Source: Chloroflexota bacterium
Lineage (GTDB): Bacteria > Chloroflexota > Chloroflexia > Chloroflexales > Herpetosiphonaceae
Reading direction: 5' to 3'
Length of the DNA: 64,000 nt
Assembly (NCBI GenBank): GCA_020161265.1
Contig: JAIUOC010000001.1
Coordinates: forward strand, 682,001 to 746,000
A program made the position numbers and the translations under genes. Within the stretch, counting starts at the first letter, position 1, and the number at the start of each line of letters is the position of its first letter. This document shows positions 1 through 8,275 of this stretch, one piece after another. The notes under the pieces are model-generated. The model ran no database searches and had not been told where the DNA came from. It saw nothing but the letters and a program-made list of their open reading frames with translations.

Positions 1-402
1 GCGATGCAGTTCCTGATCATGATAGGCCCACAGCACATTAACCACTGTCCATTGATCGTTGATTTTAACCAGATGCATATAATCGATCCAATCGTCAGCG
101 GTAAGTTTCACGCTGGCAACGCTCGATTGAACATCTAAAATTTCAACCGTTTTGCGCGGCGTTGCGGGAAATTTATCGCCGTCTCGATTATAACTTTCAG
201 CCAGCAAAATCATTTCCTCGGCGCTCGCTTCACGCAAATATTGTTTGCCAGTGCCCCGATGCGTCCAGAATGTGCGTTTGACCATGCGTGGATGAATGCT
301 GCGCTGCATTTGCGCAGGATCGAGGTTGTGCTGAGATTCCAGATAATCTAAGGCTGCTTGCTGAATCGCTGCGATATCGTCATTGGTTGAGCTGTGGTGC
401 AT
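1..402 (-). CDS. NTF2-like (lumazine-binding-type) protein, C-terminus cut by window edge
   Basis: The 134 visible codons have no stop before the window edge, so the C-terminus is missing. The translation starts MHHSSTNDDIAAIQQAALDY, continues through 'IHPRMVKRTFWTH' and 'DWIDYMHLVKINDQWTVVNV', and has the helix-then-sheet order of the SnoaL/NTF2-like 'putative lumazine-binding' family. These are small cone-shaped proteins of about 130-150 residues, so only a few residues are probably lost. The family lacks a uniform reaction; many members are uncharacterised. The gene stands alone, read leftward, with its ATG at 400-402. The family call is from memory of the fold pattern and no function is assigned. 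Confidence 0.7.
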   Translation of the reverse strand, partial: MHHSSTNDDIAAIQQAALDYLESQHNLDPAQMQRSIHPRMVKRTFWTHRGTGKQYLREASAEEMILLAESYNRDGDKFPATPRKTVEILDVQSSVASVKLTADDWIDYMHLVKINDQWTVVNVLWAYHDQELHR

Positions 403-515
403 TCCATACTCCGCTTGTTCAGAAACACTAATGCTTCACCCATGAAGCGTTGTTAGTGTAGTAGCCCAACCAAGTGCATGTCAATCGGTCGTTGGCATGA
501 TTGCATTTAAAGCAA

Positions 516-546
516 AAGCCAGCGATCAACAATTGATCGCTGGCTT
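516..546 (-). terminator. Rho-independent terminator of the sigma/anti-sigma unit
   Basis: Fourteen-base perfect arms (AAGCCAGCGATCAA and its complement) are separated by a 3-base loop. On the minus strand a T-rich run (TTTTGCTTT) follows. It lies just beyond the stop of the anti-sigma-like gene, so it ends that leftward transcript. Confidence 0.85.
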
Positions 547-558
547 AAGGCTGAATAC

Positions 559-1437
559 TTATTCGGTAACGTCGATTGGAGCGCCTGCTGGTGGGGCGAA
601 GAAGTCGGCAGGATACGAACCATTGACTTCGAACACGCTGTATTCCGATTCAACGAACAAGTCGCCGTTGGGCATGAAGTATTCCGATTTCAACACCACA
701 AACAACTCATCGTCGATCCAGAATTTGAGCCGAGTATTGGCTTGGTCGCTATCGCCACCAATCACACATTCGATCACTAAAGCATCGCGGCCCAGCAAGC
801 TTTCTTGACCAACCGTTGAAAGTTGATCGCCTGGTTGGGCGCATAAACCTTCGTTTTGGCCATATGAATCGACTGAAGCAGTTGGGTTGGGAATCACATA
901 CAGCGCTCCATCCAACTCGCTGGCAGCAAATTGCGAGACTGTACCATCAACCACGTTGGGCTGGCCAGCTGGCGAGATCCAGGCCCAAGCATCGTCGCCA
1001 TTCATAATTTGGGTTTCGTATTGCTCAGGCATCGTGTTGCCGCTTGGCCAAATAATTTCTTTGCGCAATTTGTTTGGCTGTTGTACCCAAATTTTTTCGC
1101 TGACTACGCTACCAGTTTCGGGCACATGGGTTTCGAGCACGCCATGCAGCGAATCAATCCCCGTCAAACCAAAAGCGGTTACCTGTTCGGCACGGCGCAA
1201 GGCCTCTTGGGCACTGACTTGGTTGACTTGGCTGGGCAGTAAACCAAAACCAACCGCTGCCAAGGCTACCCCACACGCAGCGATCATGGCTGGGCGCAAC
1301 CAACCAACCCGCCGCGTTGCTTGGGGCTTGAGCACAACCTGGGCTTGAATTGGCTTGAGCAAATTGAGCGAACCTTCAGGCACTTCATGCTCAGCGATGC
1401 TGGCGAGTACTTGTGAAATATGTTTATCGTTATGCAT
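559..1437 (-). CDS. Putative anti-sigma factor with RseB/LolA-like C-terminal domain
   Basis: This 292-residue protein has a short cytoplasmic N-terminus, one membrane segment at about residues 47-67 ('PAMIAACGVALAAVGFGLLP') and a large extracytoplasmic domain. That domain ('ALRRAEQVTAFGLTGIDSLHG', 'KLRKEIIWPSG', 'LVIECVIGGDSDQANTRLKFWIDDE') resembles the lipoprotein-carrier/RseB half-barrel fold. The gene lies 14 bp downstream of an ECF sigma gene in the same direction, the usual place for a membrane anti-sigma factor that holds its sigma factor until an envelope signal arrives. No zinc-binding ZAS motif (HxxxCxxC) is visible in the N-terminus, so the mode of sigma binding is unclear. The functional pairing is inferred from context. 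Confidence 0.65.
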   Translation of the reverse strand: MHNDKHISQVLASIAEHEVPEGSLNLLKPIQAQVVLKPQATRRVGWLRPAMIAACGVALAAVGFGLLPSQVNQVSAQEALRRAEQVTAFGLTGIDSLHGVLETHVPETGSVVSEKIWVQQPNKLRKEIIWPSGNTMPEQYETQIMNGDDAWAWISPAGQPNVVDGTVSQFAASELDGALYVIPNPTASVDSYGQNEGLCAQPGDQLSTVGQESLLGRDALVIECVIGGDSDQANTRLKFWIDDELFVVLKSEYFMPNGDLFVESEYSVFEVNGSYPADFFAPPAGAPIDVTE

Positions 1438-1451
1438 TGCAGACTCCTCGA

Positions 1452-2018
1452 CTACACAGATTCATTAATAATTGGGGCTAAGAGCCGACGTAAACGTTCG
1501 CGAGCGCCGAACAAGCGTTGTTTGATTGCGCCTGCGCTGGTGGCGGCATCATCGGCCATCTCGGCCTCGCTCATTCCAAGGTAATAGCGTTGCACAATCG
1601 CTGCCCGTTGCAACGGTGTTAGTTGGTTCAAGGCTTGCATGACGCTTTCACGCAGTGCATCTTGCTCCAGCAAGGCCTCTGGTTGGGGTTCGTTGCTCAT
1701 TAATTCTTCGAACAACGCCAAGCCAGCAGCGTTTGATTGATCAAGTGAGCGTTGGCGTTCACGGCGTTGGGCATCTTTGAGTGCATCGTTCAACACAATT
1801 TTCATAAACCACGGGCCGAAGGCGCGTTGGCTATCAAATTGTTGGATGCGCTGCACCACCCGCAGAAAAGCCGATTGAACAATATCTTCGGCAGCAGCCC
1901 GATCGCGGACAACCAAGATTGCTGCGCGGACAGCCTGATATTGATAGTGGTGAACAAGGGGGGCTAGCCCAGCGATATCACCTTGTTTGAGTCGAGCTAT
2001 AGCTTCGTGATCCTGCAT
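1452..2018 (-). CDS. ECF-family RNA polymerase sigma factor
   Basis: The 188-residue protein has sigma-70 region 2 at about residues 20-85 ('AAAEDIVQSAFLRVVQRIQQF', 'AFGPWFMKIVLNDALKDAQRR') and region 4 at about 125-180 ('LNQLTPLQRAAIVQRYYLGMSEAEMA', 'GAIKQRLFGARERLRRLL'), with no region 1 or 3, as in ECF sigma factors. The ATG at 2016-2018 is chosen because AAGGAAGG lies directly upstream; an in-frame TTG at 2036 has no ribosome-binding site. It is probably co-transcribed with the following anti-sigma-like gene. The regulon is unknown. Confidence 0.93.
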   Translation of the reverse strand: MQDHEAIARLKQGDIAGLAPLVHHYQYQAVRAAILVVRDRAAAEDIVQSAFLRVVQRIQQFDSQRAFGPWFMKIVLNDALKDAQRRERQRSLDQSNAAGLALFEELMSNEPQPEALLEQDALRESVMQALNQLTPLQRAAIVQRYYLGMSEAEMADDAATSAGAIKQRLFGARERLRRLLAPIINESV

Positions 2019-2112
2019 ATCCTTCCTTTCAGCCAATTGTTGAGTGCGCCCTCACTAGATATATCCAAGCACAGGCTAAAAAGTTAGGCCATAGCAAAGA
2101 GAACATAGAACA

Positions 2113-2192
2113 AATCAAAAGGCAAAAGTCAGAAGGCAAAAGCAGAGTCGCAAAGTATTCGATCCACGAAGGGCACGAAGGCCACGAAGGGG
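2113..2192. repeat. Intergenic repeat block: AAGGCAAAAG units and CACGAAGG enneads
   Basis: Two short tandem blocks sit in the divergent gap between the sigma and AraC genes. At 2113-2147 the unit AAGGCAAAAG occurs twice, 14 bases apart. At 2164-2192 three copies of a 9-base unit (SCACGAAGG) follow one another. The same ennead recurs, in complement, at 42595-42674 and within a hairpin at 40751-40778. A piece related to the first block flanks the gene at about 15 kb. Confidence 0.7.
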
Positions 2193-2286
2193 ATAAATAT
2201 CAGGAATTTGTGGATGATTGAACAATCAATGCATAGCAGCTAAAATAAAAGCCTGAATAGATCATCACTCCATTCGAGGAGCCTGC

Positions 2287-3123
2287 ATGAGTTTGGTTAG
2301 CCTGCCAGTCAATCGTGCGTTACGCTCATTGATTCGTTCGATCGTATTGCACCAAGCGCATGGAGCCGAAGCCCCAGCCTATCCAGTCTTGCCAACGCCA
2401 TTTCCGGTGGCAGGAATCCAGTATCAAGGGCGTTTGGGCGTACATCAGCAGCTAACAAATACCTTTAAACATTTAAATCGCCTAGGCTTGACGGGATTAC
2501 AATCGACGATTCGTCAATTTCAGCCCGACCAACTAACCCAAACAATCTTGCTGGTTTTTCAACCGTATGGCGTATTTGCCAGTTTCAAGCATCCAATGGC
2601 TGATTTGCACGATCAGCATGTGCCATTGCACGAATTTATAGCAGCGAGCCAGCTCGAATATCTGATTGAACAAATCGACACGCTAGCCTTACAAGCGGCT
2701 GATTTAACCAGCGTTGCCGAACTAATCAGTCAATTTGTGCATGATCAACTGTTGCCACAAGCCTGCTCGCCCCACGCGAGCCTAATCAATGCAGTAAATA
2801 TTCTGCTTGCATCCAAGGGCACATATCCGATTAGCCAACTTGCGCGTGAGGTCAACCTCAGTCGGCGACAACTAGAACGGCTATTCAATCAGCAAATTGG
2901 CTTGCAACCGAAGGCCTATGCCAGCTTAGTGCAATTTGATCAGGCGCTGCGATCATTGGCCCAACGTGATTCTTGGGCTAGCCTTGCCCTTGATTCGGGC
3001 TATGCAGATCAGGCCCATTTTATTCGCCAATTTTCTGCACGCGTCGGCCAATCGCCAACAGCCTATGCGGCCACGATTAAGGATGTCGCATTTCTTCAAT
3101 CATTGCTGCTGGCCGAGAACTAA
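2287..3123 (+). CDS. AraC-family transcriptional regulator
   Basis: The 278-residue protein ends in a double helix-turn-helix DNA-binding domain at about residues 165-265 ('YPISQLAREVNLSRRQLERLFNQQIGL', then 'SLALDSGYADQAHFIRQFSARVGQSPTAY'), diagnostic of AraC/XylS regulators. The N-terminal 150 residues hold a ligand or sensing domain of the type seen in DUF6597-like AraC proteins ('YRVLPTPFPVAGIQYQGRL'-like beta-rich start). GAGGAG lies 7 bases before the ATG. The next gene, a DUF1398 protein, begins 35 bp downstream in the same direction and could be a target or co-transcribed partner. The inducer is unknown. Confidence 0.88.
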   Translation: MSLVSLPVNRALRSLIRSIVLHQAHGAEAPAYPVLPTPFPVAGIQYQGRLGVHQQLTNTFKHLNRLGLTGLQSTIRQFQPDQLTQTILLVFQPYGVFASFKHPMADLHDQHVPLHEFIAASQLEYLIEQIDTLALQAADLTSVAELISQFVHDQLLPQACSPHASLINAVNILLASKGTYPISQLAREVNLSRRQLERLFNQQIGLQPKAYASLVQFDQALRSLAQRDSWASLALDSGYADQAHFIRQFSARVGQSPTAYAATIKDVAFLQSLLLAEN

Positions 3124-3125
3124 AC

Positions 3126-3154
3126 TTGCTCCATAGCATTCTGTTATGGAGCAA
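3126..3154 (+). promoter_or_regulatory. Perfect hairpin that sequesters the ribosome-binding site of the next gene
   Basis: TTGCTCCATA at 3126-3135 and TATGGAGCAA at 3145-3154 are perfect 10-base complements around a 9-base loop. The only Shine-Dalgarno-like sequence of the DUF1398 gene, GGAG at 3148-3151, lies inside the right arm. No T-run follows, so it is more likely a translational control or coupling element than a terminator. Confidence 0.6.
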
Positions 3155-3158
3155 CACC

Positions 3159-3560
3159 ATGTCAACGTTCGATCAAACACTGCTGCAAGCTTGTGCCGAG
3201 AGCACCCTCAACGGAACCTTACCCTTTCCCGAGGTGATTCAGCGGCTAAGCCCAACTGTCGAGCAATATCATGTTGATCTGATTCGGCTTGAAATGACCT
3301 ACTATGGTCATCAAGGCCAAAGCTTCGTCTACCGATTAAACCTAAACAAGCTGCCAGCAATTGCGAGTCAACTGGATTTAGTCTCCTTTCAAACAGCCCT
3401 CAAGGCCTCGCAACGCGGTGAAATCAGCTATCCCACATTTTTGCAGCAAAGCATGGCCGCAGGAGTCAGCAGCTATATCGTCTTTCTTAGTGGGCGTTTG
3501 GCGATCTATGTTGGCCGCAACGGAGCCTATGCAGTCGAGCCATTTCCAGCACAACCATAA
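3159..3560 (+). CDS. DUF1398 family protein
   Basis: The 133-residue protein ('LIRLEMTYYGHQGQSFVYRL', 'AAGVSSYIVFLSGRLAIYVGRNGAYAVEPFP') matches the DUF1398 pattern, including the characteristic 'GVxxYxVxLxxRxxxYxGRNG' end. The family has no established biochemical function. ATG 3159 is chosen because GGAG lies 7 bases upstream; the open frame extends further but that extension would cross the hairpin at 3126-3154. It follows the AraC regulator with a 35-bp gap and probably shares its transcript, with translation gated by the hairpin. Confidence 0.75.
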   Translation: MSTFDQTLLQACAESTLNGTLPFPEVIQRLSPTVEQYHVDLIRLEMTYYGHQGQSFVYRLNLNKLPAIASQLDLVSFQTALKASQRGEISYPTFLQQSMAAGVSSYIVFLSGRLAIYVGRNGAYAVEPFPAQP

Positions 3561-3561
3561 G

Positions 3562-4083
3562 CTAGCGTTTGGCAATTGAATATAACAGCGCGGGTGAGCC
3601 ATCGAGCACCAACTCGCGCTCCAAGTGCATGCCCATTTTTTCAGCTACCCGAATCGAAGCAGCATTTTCGGGAATTGGTAGGCAAATCAAACGCTCAAAT
3701 TGAAGCTGATCAAACCCATAGCCAACAATTGCTTGGGCCGCCTCGGTTGCCAAACCCTGACCCCAATAGGCTTGATCGAGCAAATAGGCTACTTCAACTT
3801 CTTGGCGCTCGTCGATCACCCATGGAAGTAAACCACAGCGCCCAATGAATGCCCCAGTTGGTTTATAAATCGTTGCCCACAAGCCATAGCCATATTTAGC
3901 GTAATAAACCTTGATAATCCAATCAAGCTCGGCTTGAGTTTCTTCACGGCTTAACACACCCTCAGGGAAGTGCTCACGAATGATCGAATCACGATACAGT
4001 CGGAATAAGGCCTCAAGATCATCAGGGGTTAATTTGCGCAATATCAAGCGCTCAGTTTCCAGAATCAGCAGGTCATCGGCCAT
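3562..4083 (-). CDS. GNAT N-acetyltransferase, RimJ/RimL type
   Basis: This 173-residue protein begins 'LETERLILRKLTPDDLEALFRLYRD', the typical start of RimJ/RimL-like GNAT enzymes, and carries acetyl-CoA-binding motif A near residue 110 ('EVEVAYLLDQAYWGQGLATEAAQAIVGYGF') and motif B ('RLICLPIPENAASIRVAEKMGM'). Such enzymes acetylate the alpha-amino group of proteins or small amines; the substrate cannot be told here. AAAGGAG lies 7 bases before the ATG. The stop is one base from the end of the convergent DUF1398 gene. Confidence 0.88.
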   Translation of the reverse strand: MADDLLILETERLILRKLTPDDLEALFRLYRDSIIREHFPEGVLSREETQAELDWIIKVYYAKYGYGLWATIYKPTGAFIGRCGLLPWVIDERQEVEVAYLLDQAYWGQGLATEAAQAIVGYGFDQLQFERLICLPIPENAASIRVAEKMGMHLERELVLDGSPALLYSIAKR

Positions 4084-4182
4084 TGTTGCAACTCCTTTAA
4101 CGAATCAACTGAATGCTAACAGGCTCGGTGCTGCGGCAAATCAATCGCTTGATGGAGCTTTAACCGGGCAACCCGCCCTTCA

Positions 4183-4191
4183 TGCTATAAT
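4183..4191 (+). promoter_or_regulatory. Extended -10 promoter for the DUF4268 gene
   Basis: TGCTATAAT is a perfect extended -10 element 44 bp before the ATG of the next gene. No good -35 hexamer is seen at the usual distance, which fits extended -10 promoters. Confidence 0.5.
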
Positions 4192-4235
4192 CTGTAGCAG
4201 CTTGCAGCCCAACGGTGTAGTGAGGAATTACGGCG

Positions 4236-5216
4236 ATGAATCAGCTTGGTCGGCTTAAACGGGTTCCCATTCATGATGCTTGGCGGCAGGCAGCCAGCCA
4301 TTTTACCCACTGGCTCACCCAAGCCGAAAATATCGCTCAGCTCAACACTGCCACCAACCTCGAATTACGCTTCGAAGCACTCAACAAAGGCACTGGCAAT
4401 TTACGCCAAAGCCTGGTGTGCTACGATCAACGCACCGAAACTAAAGTCTTGATCGAAAATCAACTAGCTGGCAGCGATCATGCCCATCTTGGGCAATTGC
4501 TCACCACCGCTAGCACGGTCAAGGCGACGATTTTAATTTGGATTGCTGAGCATTTTACGCCTGAGCATCGCGCTACGATCGAATGGCTCAACCAACAAAC
4601 GCTGCCCCATTTATTGTTTTTTGCAATCGAATTGGAATTATGGCAAATTGATGATTCGCCATTTGCCCCGCACTTCAAGCTGATTTGCAAGCCAGCCGAT
4701 TGGGAACTGGCAATCACCAATGAGCCAGTTCCAGCAGCACCGTCTGCTCCAGCCAGCCCCAGCAAAAATATCTATTTAGGCTATTGGATGCGCTTTAATG
4801 CCATGTTACGTGAGCGTAATAGCCATCTTGGGGCCAAAAAACCGCATTCCGAGCCAAGCACCAGCTTTGCGCTTGGCCGCGCCGATTGCATCTTACAAGC
4901 AGTCTTGAATCAACGTGATAATTGGATTGGCGTGGCGGTAATGCTCAGTGGTATTTCAGCCAAATTACGTTTTCGTTGGTTACGTCAACAACGGGTAGCA
5001 ATTGAGCAACAATTAGGGGTTGGGCTTGAATGGCGCGAAAATCCTTTGACCAAAGAATATCAAATTTGGCTGATTCGGCGCAACGCCAATTTGCACGATC
5101 ATCAGCACTGGGCCGACCATCACGTTTGGATGATCGACACCCTTGAACGTTTTTACCGTGTGTTTACGCCGCTACTCAAGCAACTTTACATTCGCAACGA
5201 GCCTGAGCATCATTGA
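4236..5216 (+). CDS. DUF4268 / PD-(D/E)XK nuclease-like protein
   Basis: The 326-residue protein has an N-terminal nuclease-like half at about residues 35-150, with the block 'ETKVLIENQLAGSDHAHLGQLLTTA' followed by 'TILIWIAEHFTPEHRATIEWLN'. This is the E-x-N-Q-x(4)-D-H-x-H-L-G-Q pattern common to DUF4268 proteins, which are related to PD-(D/E)XK nucleases. The C-terminal half ('YWMRFNAML', 'RADCILQAVLNQRDNWIGVAVMLSG') carries the DUF4268 domain proper. It stands alone with its own promoter. DUF4268 proteins are often linked to restriction or defence, but no methylase or partner lies nearby, so the role is open. Confidence 0.8.
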   Translation: MNQLGRLKRVPIHDAWRQAASHFTHWLTQAENIAQLNTATNLELRFEALNKGTGNLRQSLVCYDQRTETKVLIENQLAGSDHAHLGQLLTTASTVKATILIWIAEHFTPEHRATIEWLNQQTLPHLLFFAIELELWQIDDSPFAPHFKLICKPADWELAITNEPVPAAPSAPASPSKNIYLGYWMRFNAMLRERNSHLGAKKPHSEPSTSFALGRADCILQAVLNQRDNWIGVAVMLSGISAKLRFRWLRQQRVAIEQQLGVGLEWRENPLTKEYQIWLIRRNANLHDHQHWADHHVWMIDTLERFYRVFTPLLKQLYIRNEPEHH

Positions 5217-5224
5217 TTTTCAAT

Positions 5225-6790
5225 TTAGCGCCGACGCTTTTGCAAATACTCAGTACCACGGTTAAAGGCTTGGGCCAAGGTTGCCGCCGTATCAATCACC
5301 GACAGATCCAAATGCAAATTAACCAAAGTTTCAGCCATATCGGGGCGAATCCCTGCCAAAATCACCCGCGCTCCTAGCAATTGCGCCGCATGCGAAGCAC
5401 TGATCAAGGCTCGCGCCACCGATTGATCGACAACCGGGACGCCGGTAATATCCATAATTACAACTTTAGCTTGTTGTTGTTCGATCGATTTGAGCAGCGT
5501 TGCATTAATATCGCCAGCCCGATTAGCGCTAAATTCACCAACCAACGGCATCACTAGGATATGTTTAGTAATTGGGATGGTCGGCATGCTCAGGCGGCGC
5601 ACAGTTTCGAGCAAACGTTCTTGCTCAACATTTTGGGCTTGCACCTCAGCCAACGCCTGATTCAATTCGCCAGTTCTGGTCACAACCAGCGTTTCAAGCT
5701 CTTCATTCATTTTAGAAAGCCGTGTTTGCGAGGCATTGAGGCCAACTACCATCGTATTGAAGGCCTCGCCAAGGCTAGCCAATTCGTCGCGGGTGTTGAG
5801 GTGCACCGGAGTATAGGCATTGGGATCATCGGTAAAACGGGTGACGCTTGCATATAATTTTTGTACGGGCAAGGCCAATCGTCGCCCAACATACCAACCA
5901 ATCGCCGCCACAATCGGCAAGGCAATCCCAATCACAATCAACAAACTAATTGCCAAGGTTTGAACATTACTATAAATAACCTCAAGTGGTCGTTCGACGA
6001 TCAAAATCCAATCGGTAGGATCAAGTGAGGTACGCACACCCAAAACTTCTTCGCCAAATGGGCTACGATAGGTTTCAATCGCATTGCCAGTTTGCAGCAA
6101 GGGTAAGCTGGATAAATCTTGATTCTCGATGAGCGCTTGGGTATTGGCGGCGCTAATTAATTGGCCTTGTTGATTAACCACCAACACCCGCATTTGGGCG
6201 GCTGATTCGATCCGCGAGGTCGTTTCCCAAATCCGATCCATGCTGATATCGGCGACCAGAATTAATTGGGCGTTGGCATTGCCTAAAATTGGCAATGCCA
6301 TACGAAAGCGTGGCACCTCGCTAGGGGCAAGTGGCAAAGAGATGGCTTGCAAGGGCGCAGGGTTTTCAATTGCAACTTGGCGATTTTGCACCATTTGCAA
6401 TAATGGTGAACCTGCCAACGACTCGGGCATGCGCACGCCGCGCAAGCGTGCCGCCACGGCGATTCGTTCGCCATTCAGGCTATACACCCCAACTTCAGAA
6501 AAACTTGAGCCAAATAGCACTTGCGAACCCAACTGCAAATCGCTCAACTGACTGGGATTACCATTATTCCCAATTGTTTCAGCAGCGCCGCGCAACTCGT
6601 CCATACTATTGAGCACAAAGCGTCGATAATCTTCAGCTGCGAGGTTAGTGAGCGCCACCTGTTGATTTTGCGCCGAACGCTGCTGCGCTCGATAACTAAT
6701 CGTCAAGGCAATTGCCCACACCGCTAATAACGGCAACAACGCCGCAAGCAAGATAATCCAGGTAACTCGTTGGCGAACCCGTGCCCGCAT
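5225..6790 (-). CDS. Membrane sensor: extracellular Cache-like domain, HAMP, coiled coil, STAS (RsbR-like)
   Basis: The 521-residue protein has TM1 at about residues 9-30, an extracellular sensing domain (about 31-280, dCache-like), TM2 at about 280-303 ('LAISLLIVIGIALPIVAAIGWYVG'), HAMP (about 304-357), a coiled coil ('LETLVVTRTGELNQALAEVQAQ') and a C-terminal STAS domain (about 405-510). The STAS block 'VVIMDITGVPVVDQSVARAL' keeps the Thr of the TGVP motif phosphorylated in RsbR-type stressosome proteins. It should signal by STAS phosphorylation or partner binding, since there is no kinase domain. It lies 66 bp downstream of a substrate-binding lipoprotein gene in the same direction, which may supply the ligand. 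Confidence 0.85.
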   Translation of the reverse strand: MRARVRQRVTWIILLAALLPLLAVWAIALTISYRAQQRSAQNQQVALTNLAAEDYRRFVLNSMDELRGAAETIGNNGNPSQLSDLQLGSQVLFGSSFSEVGVYSLNGERIAVAARLRGVRMPESLAGSPLLQMVQNRQVAIENPAPLQAISLPLAPSEVPRFRMALPILGNANAQLILVADISMDRIWETTSRIESAAQMRVLVVNQQGQLISAANTQALIENQDLSSLPLLQTGNAIETYRSPFGEEVLGVRTSLDPTDWILIVERPLEVIYSNVQTLAISLLIVIGIALPIVAAIGWYVGRRLALPVQKLYASVTRFTDDPNAYTPVHLNTRDELASLGEAFNTMVVGLNASQTRLSKMNEELETLVVTRTGELNQALAEVQAQNVEQERLLETVRRLSMPTIPITKHILVMPLVGEFSANRAGDINATLLKSIEQQQAKVVIMDITGVPVVDQSVARALISASHAAQLLGARVILAGIRPDMAETLVNLHLDLSVIDTAATLAQAFNRGTEYLQKRRR

Positions 6791-6856
6791 ATGTATTCCT
6801 ACCTCTGCTGAAATGGTGCTTTGCGACGTTGGATCGAACGACGTGCTCAGATCAAT

Positions 6857-8008
6857 TTAGGGCAATTGACTGGGATCAAGTTTATCCAAAAAGGTAAAGG
6901 TTCCTCGTTCAATTTTGACGAACAGCACGGTTTTATTGACTTCACGTTCAGGCGTAAAGACAATTGCGCCTGTTACTCCTTCATAGGTTTGGGTCGCAGC
7001 CAAGGTATCGCGAATCGCACTTGAGCTGGTGTCTGGGCTACGTTTGAAGGCATCGATCAACAAATTGGTGGCATCATAGGTTGATGAAGCTACCACGTCG
7101 GGATCAATCCCGTGGGCATTACGATATTCGCGAATAAAATTCTGCACAATTGATCGTGGGTCATTGCGCGAAAAATCGGTTGCCAAAATCACGCCTTCAA
7201 CATCGCTGCCACCAAGCTCGACCAATGACGGCGAATCTAAGCCATCGGAGCCAATGATTGGCAAGGTAATGCCTGCCTGACGAACTTGTTTAATGATATC
7301 AGCACTTTGGGCATAATACCCAATCAAAATCAAGGCATCGGCTGGTTTAGCCTTAATAGTGGCAATCTGGCTGCTAAAATCAGTAACATCGCTGGCGTAT
7401 TCGCTGGTGCTGACGATCGTCGATTGATTGGCTTGGGCGGTTTTGGTAAAGGCTTCGGTGATGCTTCGCCCATAATCATTATTGATATTCAGCACATGGA
7501 AATTACGATAATTGAGTTTGGTCGTGGCATAAATCGCTAAAGCTTGGCCCTGCACGGTCGAAACATAGATCACCCGAAAGATCATCGAGCCAGTTTTGGT
7601 AACTTCGGGGTGAGTGGCATAAGCCGCTAACATGGGGATGCCAGCCTGTTGGAAGACTGGGGCGGCTGCGCGGGTGGTGCTGCTGTAGGAGCCGCCAATC
7701 ACGGCCCGAACTTTATCTTCAGTGACGAGTTTTTGGGCAACCGTAATTGCTTGATTGGGATCAAGTTGATCATCATAGGTCACCAACTCGAAGGTTTTGC
7801 CGGGCACAGTTTGGTTGGCGTTTGCTTGATCAATTGCCAATTTCGCAGCATACATCGAGTGCGTGCCATCGCTGGCACTGTTGCCGCTCATTGGGCCAAA
7901 AAAGCCGATTTTGATCGTCTCGACTTGCGGTTGAGAAGCACCCCCACAAGCACTAACCAAGGCCAAACCGATGACTACAAACATCCCCAATGCGGCTCGT
8001 CTTAGCAT
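6857..8008 (-). CDS. Branched-chain amino acid-type (Peripla_BP_6) substrate-binding lipoprotein
   Basis: The 383-residue protein starts with a lipoprotein signal (MLRRAALGMFVVIGLALVSACGGAS; lipobox VSAC), then a type I periplasmic-binding fold ('IKIGFFGPMSGNSASDG', 'DDQLDPNQAITVAQKLVTEDKVRAVIGGSYSSTTRAAAPVF', 'DALILIGYYAQSADIIKQVRQAG') typical of LivJ-like receptors. ATG 8008 is chosen because GGAGGAG lies 8 bases upstream and the signal peptide starts there. No permease or ATPase of a Liv transporter is nearby. The next gene in the same direction is a Cache-HAMP-STAS sensor, so it may be a sensory rather than a transport receptor. Confidence 0.88.
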   Translation of the reverse strand: MLRRAALGMFVVIGLALVSACGGASQPQVETIKIGFFGPMSGNSASDGTHSMYAAKLAIDQANANQTVPGKTFELVTYDDQLDPNQAITVAQKLVTEDKVRAVIGGSYSSTTRAAAPVFQQAGIPMLAAYATHPEVTKTGSMIFRVIYVSTVQGQALAIYATTKLNYRNFHVLNINNDYGRSITEAFTKTAQANQSTIVSTSEYASDVTDFSSQIATIKAKPADALILIGYYAQSADIIKQVRQAGITLPIIGSDGLDSPSLVELGGSDVEGVILATDFSRNDPRSIVQNFIREYRNAHGIDPDVVASSTYDATNLLIDAFKRSPDTSSSAIRDTLAATQTYEGVTGAIVFTPEREVNKTVLFVKIERGTFTFLDKLDPSQLP

Positions 8009-8197
8009 GTTCAAGACTCCTCCATGTGCTACCACATGGCTTAGTAGGCCACTACCCAAGAACAATGTTAATTTACTCACCCTGCTGCATGGCCAGTGTA
8101 ACACAGAACATGCCAAATAGGCGGTTGAGTTTTGGCGTGAATTTTAAGTCTTTTACAAACCAGTTTGGCTATTGGCCAACTAGGAGTATTAGGCTAA

Positions 8198-8225
8198 TTG
8201 GTAGACGCTACTGATTGGCTATGGT
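8198..8225 (+). promoter_or_regulatory. Candidate promoter for tryptophan 2,3-dioxygenase
   Basis: TTGGTA and TATGGT are separated by 16 bases and lie about 50 bp before the start codon. Both hexamers match the consensus in four or five of six positions. Confidence 0.35.
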
Positions 8226-8275
8226 AGACTTGCGCCGCAAGCCCTATTGAAACGCCGCATCCGAAGGAGTGTGCC

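Noticed and set aside
6857..8008. Complete Liv-type ABC transporter
   Set aside because: Only the binding lipoprotein is present; no permease or ATPase gene lies nearby.
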